Source: Brienomyrus brachyistius
Lineage: Eukaryota; Chordata; Actinopteri; Osteoglossiformes; Mormyridae
Direction of reading: 5' to 3'
Assembly: GCF_023856365.1 (NCBI RefSeq)
Contig: NC_064542.1
Span: 11,491,863-11,555,862 of the forward strand
DNA length: 64,000 nucleotides
In this document: positions 62,101 through 64,000 of the stretch, in pieces
How positions within the stretch are numbered: position 1 is the first letter of the stretch
How the letters are laid out: every line of letters starts with the position of its first letter
Notes under the pieces: model-generated
What the model was told of the DNA's origin: nothing
Databases searched by the model: none
Seen by the model: the letters and a program-made list of their open reading frames with translations, nothing else
Program-made: the position numbers and the translations under genes

Positions 62101-64000
62101 TCTCTACTACCATTGCCTTTTTTCCTTTCCCTTTTTTTGCAAAAAGCTTCTTTAGCCAGGATTTCTTTTTCTTTCCTCCTTTGTCCTTCCTTTCTAGGGC
62201 TTCCCCAGCGTCGTTTGGTTCCGCTGGCGGCCTAAAGCAATTCAGAAAAATCCACTTCATTTTGAGATGCGTCTTGTTCGAAATCAGATTTGTTTTGAAC
62301 TGATACTGGTGCCTACAGCAGAATTTATACCTTCAGAATGATGACATCAGAGTTGTCACGGTAACATTGTGTTCTAGAATTCAACTGTAGGTGCCATATT
62401 TGGTCAGTGGTTCAATTTTTTTTAATTCTCTGCATTTTTTATATGCTTTATTCAGCTCATATTCTGCAGCATATATTGTATGAATTTTCATATTTACCTT
62501 AATTAGTTTACTCGCAGATAATATTCTGTACTTGCAAACAATGCAGAAACCTACCAAACATTGCCGGGCCGTTCCTGTGCTCACAGAGCGTAGTGAGCTT
62601 TACTTTACTCAGGAGGAGGACAGGCTCACATTTTCTGACCGTGGCCATGCTGTGCTATATTGTGAAAGGTGCTGAACTTAGTGATGAGACAGTTAATACC
62701 CAGATTCGGGAGATCGCCTCCTCAAAGTGAGGCCCAGTGACTTCAAGCTGGGAATCGGGGCTTGCTAAGTTCATGCAATATCATGTGACCGATGACTTCC
62801 GATTCATCCTGAGGTGTAAGAGGCTTTGAATCCTATTGGCTCTTCAAAACTTTTATATAAGTGAGATGATTCTAATTAGCAATGGTAGTGGAGGCCAGTT
62901 TAACCAAAGAACCAACCGCCAGATGATGGGTCACAGCAAGGAGGGGTATGGGGTTGGGTATCAGTGTTTGGGTACATTAAATGGAGGTGAGATAAAACAT
63001 TTGGTAAGGTTTAGCAGCATCTGTAATATCCCTGCATTGTAGGCAGAGCTTTCTGGATAGATTCTGGACACACACACCCCTCTATTGGACAAATTGATTC
63101 AGAAAATGGATGGATGGAATGCAGTGTTTTTCATGTGTTTTCATGAGTGGAAGTGAACTTTTACAGAACTGAGTATTTGAGTAAGTAGGAGAAAAATCCA
63201 TTTTTGATTAATCTTATTGCCTGTATTTTTGCCCCTTATTTTGAGCTGTTTTAAATGCTGCACTGTTCAGTTGCAAATGGTAGGTCCCTCTGAATCCCAT
63301 CTTCGCTTTACTCCACCTCCTGTTATTCACAGGTATCTGACTCTCGAATCCGGCTGAAATGATCCCAGTCGATTTTCCAATCTCCGCCTTTTCTATTTGG
63401 CAGAATGCACAGCCTGGATCCAAGCTGCCTTCCTTCCCAGTTGGAGTAACAGTTGGCTCCACCTGACACTATACCATTTAAACCCCAGCTGATCACAGAG
63501 CTTATTGCAGGATGTGCGTTTGTTCCTCTCCATGTGTTGTGGGGCTGCCATGCCTAACTCCTATAGTAAGGAGAAGGTCATAAACTTGTGTTCTTATATT
63601 TTAATAATTCTGAAATGGGTAAGAAATGAGCAGCAGGACGATATAGAGCTAAAAGTTGCGATTTTTCTAGCACTACGATGTAACCCAAGGAGAAAGGCAG
63701 CACTGCCTTGCTGAATGTGATTTCTGTGGCAAAAAGATGGTGATATTGCTGGCAAGCGGTCTTTTTATTAAACTCAAATGTAACTCTGTCAAAGTACAAT
63801 TTTACCAGGGTCCGTTAAATGAACCCCCCAGAAGACAGAATGAAGCTGTAATTCATACAGGTGGCAAAACTAAAATGTCTCTTGGTAATTTCATCAGGGC
63901 AGTGATGAAATTACAAATGTGCATGTTTTTGGCGAGTGATGGATGAGGTGATATGAAACATGCAGTTGTCTATAATCGCTGCAGCTTTGGGGAAAGACTA
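59139..64000. repeat. Tandem array unit, copy 5, cut by the window edge
   Basis: Same start word and order as copies 2-4. It contains an extra block of about 330 bases in the repeat gene. It is still within the unit at base 64000, so the array may continue. Confidence 0.97.
61085..62260 (-). CDS. Acidic-repeat protein, array copy 5, expanded (391 aa)
   Basis: About 110 residues longer than its neighbours. A block running from the EEYKAVLEEYKAVLEEYMAM region through the KSMAMVEKSKAM insert to the CKAM heptads occurs twice, with small length differences between the two blocks, and the frame stays open. N- and C-termini match the other copies. TATA box at 62324-62329; AATAAA at 61028-61033. Confidence 0.6.
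   Translation of the reverse strand: MKWIFLNCFRPPAEPNDAGEALERKDKGGKKKKSWLKKLFAKKGKGKKAMVVESQAKVVEESQTVAVEEEYKAVLEEYKAVLEEYMAMEEEEYTAMEEEEYTAMEEEEEEYKAMEEEEYKAILEKSMAMVEKSKAMEEECKAMEEECKAMEEECKAMEEKYKAMEEEEYKAMEEEYKAMEEEEYKAILEEEYKAMEEEEYKAVLEEYKAVLEEYMAMEEEEYTAMEEEYTAMEEEEYKAMEEEEYKAILEKSMAMVEKSKAMEEECKAMEEECKAMEEECKAMEEKCKAMEEKYKAMEEEEYKAMEEEEYKAMEEEEYKAILEEEYKAMEEEEYKAMEEEEYKAILEEEYKAMVEEEYKTMVEEEYKAMVKETYKAMVEEEYKAMVEKSKA

Overview
The window is nuclear DNA of a vertebrate, most likely a ray-finned fish. It carries two housekeeping genes with short GT-AG introns, tRNA-derived SINEs of types common in teleosts, a fish-type Tx1/L1-like LINE fragment, a hAT-type MITE and many microsatellites. 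I cannot name the species. Nothing looks bacterial or viral: there are no operons, CRISPR arrays or rRNA.

Layout. From 1 to about 23.5 kb there is no gene I can support, only repeats and unassigned sequence. From 23.5 to 29.3 kb lies a complete eef1g gene (elongation factor 1-gamma) on the minus strand: ten coding exons, 444 residues and a 5'TOP-like start. From 29.3 to 31.8 kb is an intergenic stretch with a duplicated GC-rich block carrying a CACAG expansion, a frameshifted helix-turn-helix/integrase-like fragment and an intact MITE. From 31.8 to 35.3 kb is a complete polr2g gene (RNA polymerase II subunit RPB7), minus strand, eight coding exons, 172 residues. EEF1G and POLR2G lie in the same neighbourhood in human (11q12.3), so this is probably conserved synteny. 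From 36.7 to 38.6 kb is a 5'-truncated LINE with a 14-bp target-site duplication, followed by a SINE.

From 39.75 kb to the window edge lies a head-to-tail tandem array of a ~4.76 kb unit: four complete copies (the first about 0.3 kb longer) and part of a fifth. Each unit carries, on the minus strand, a compact intronless gene: TATA box, short leader, an ORF of 274-391 codons and AATAAA just past the stop. The predicted protein has a short conserved N-terminus, a lysine-rich patch and a long acidic repeat of 7-8 residue units (EEEEYKAM / EECKAME). I do not recognise this family. The repeat number differs between copies, always in whole codons. On the plus strand each unit also carries a foldback with an NRF1-like site, a candidate first exon with a splice donor, and the 3' exon of a small two-exon candidate gene whose intact first exon lies at the left edge of the array.

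The array is the part most likely to be an undescribed system: a recently amplified gene whose own coding sequence is also a variable tandem repeat. The main caution is that the repeat is open in several frames on both strands, so direction and translation need transcript evidence.
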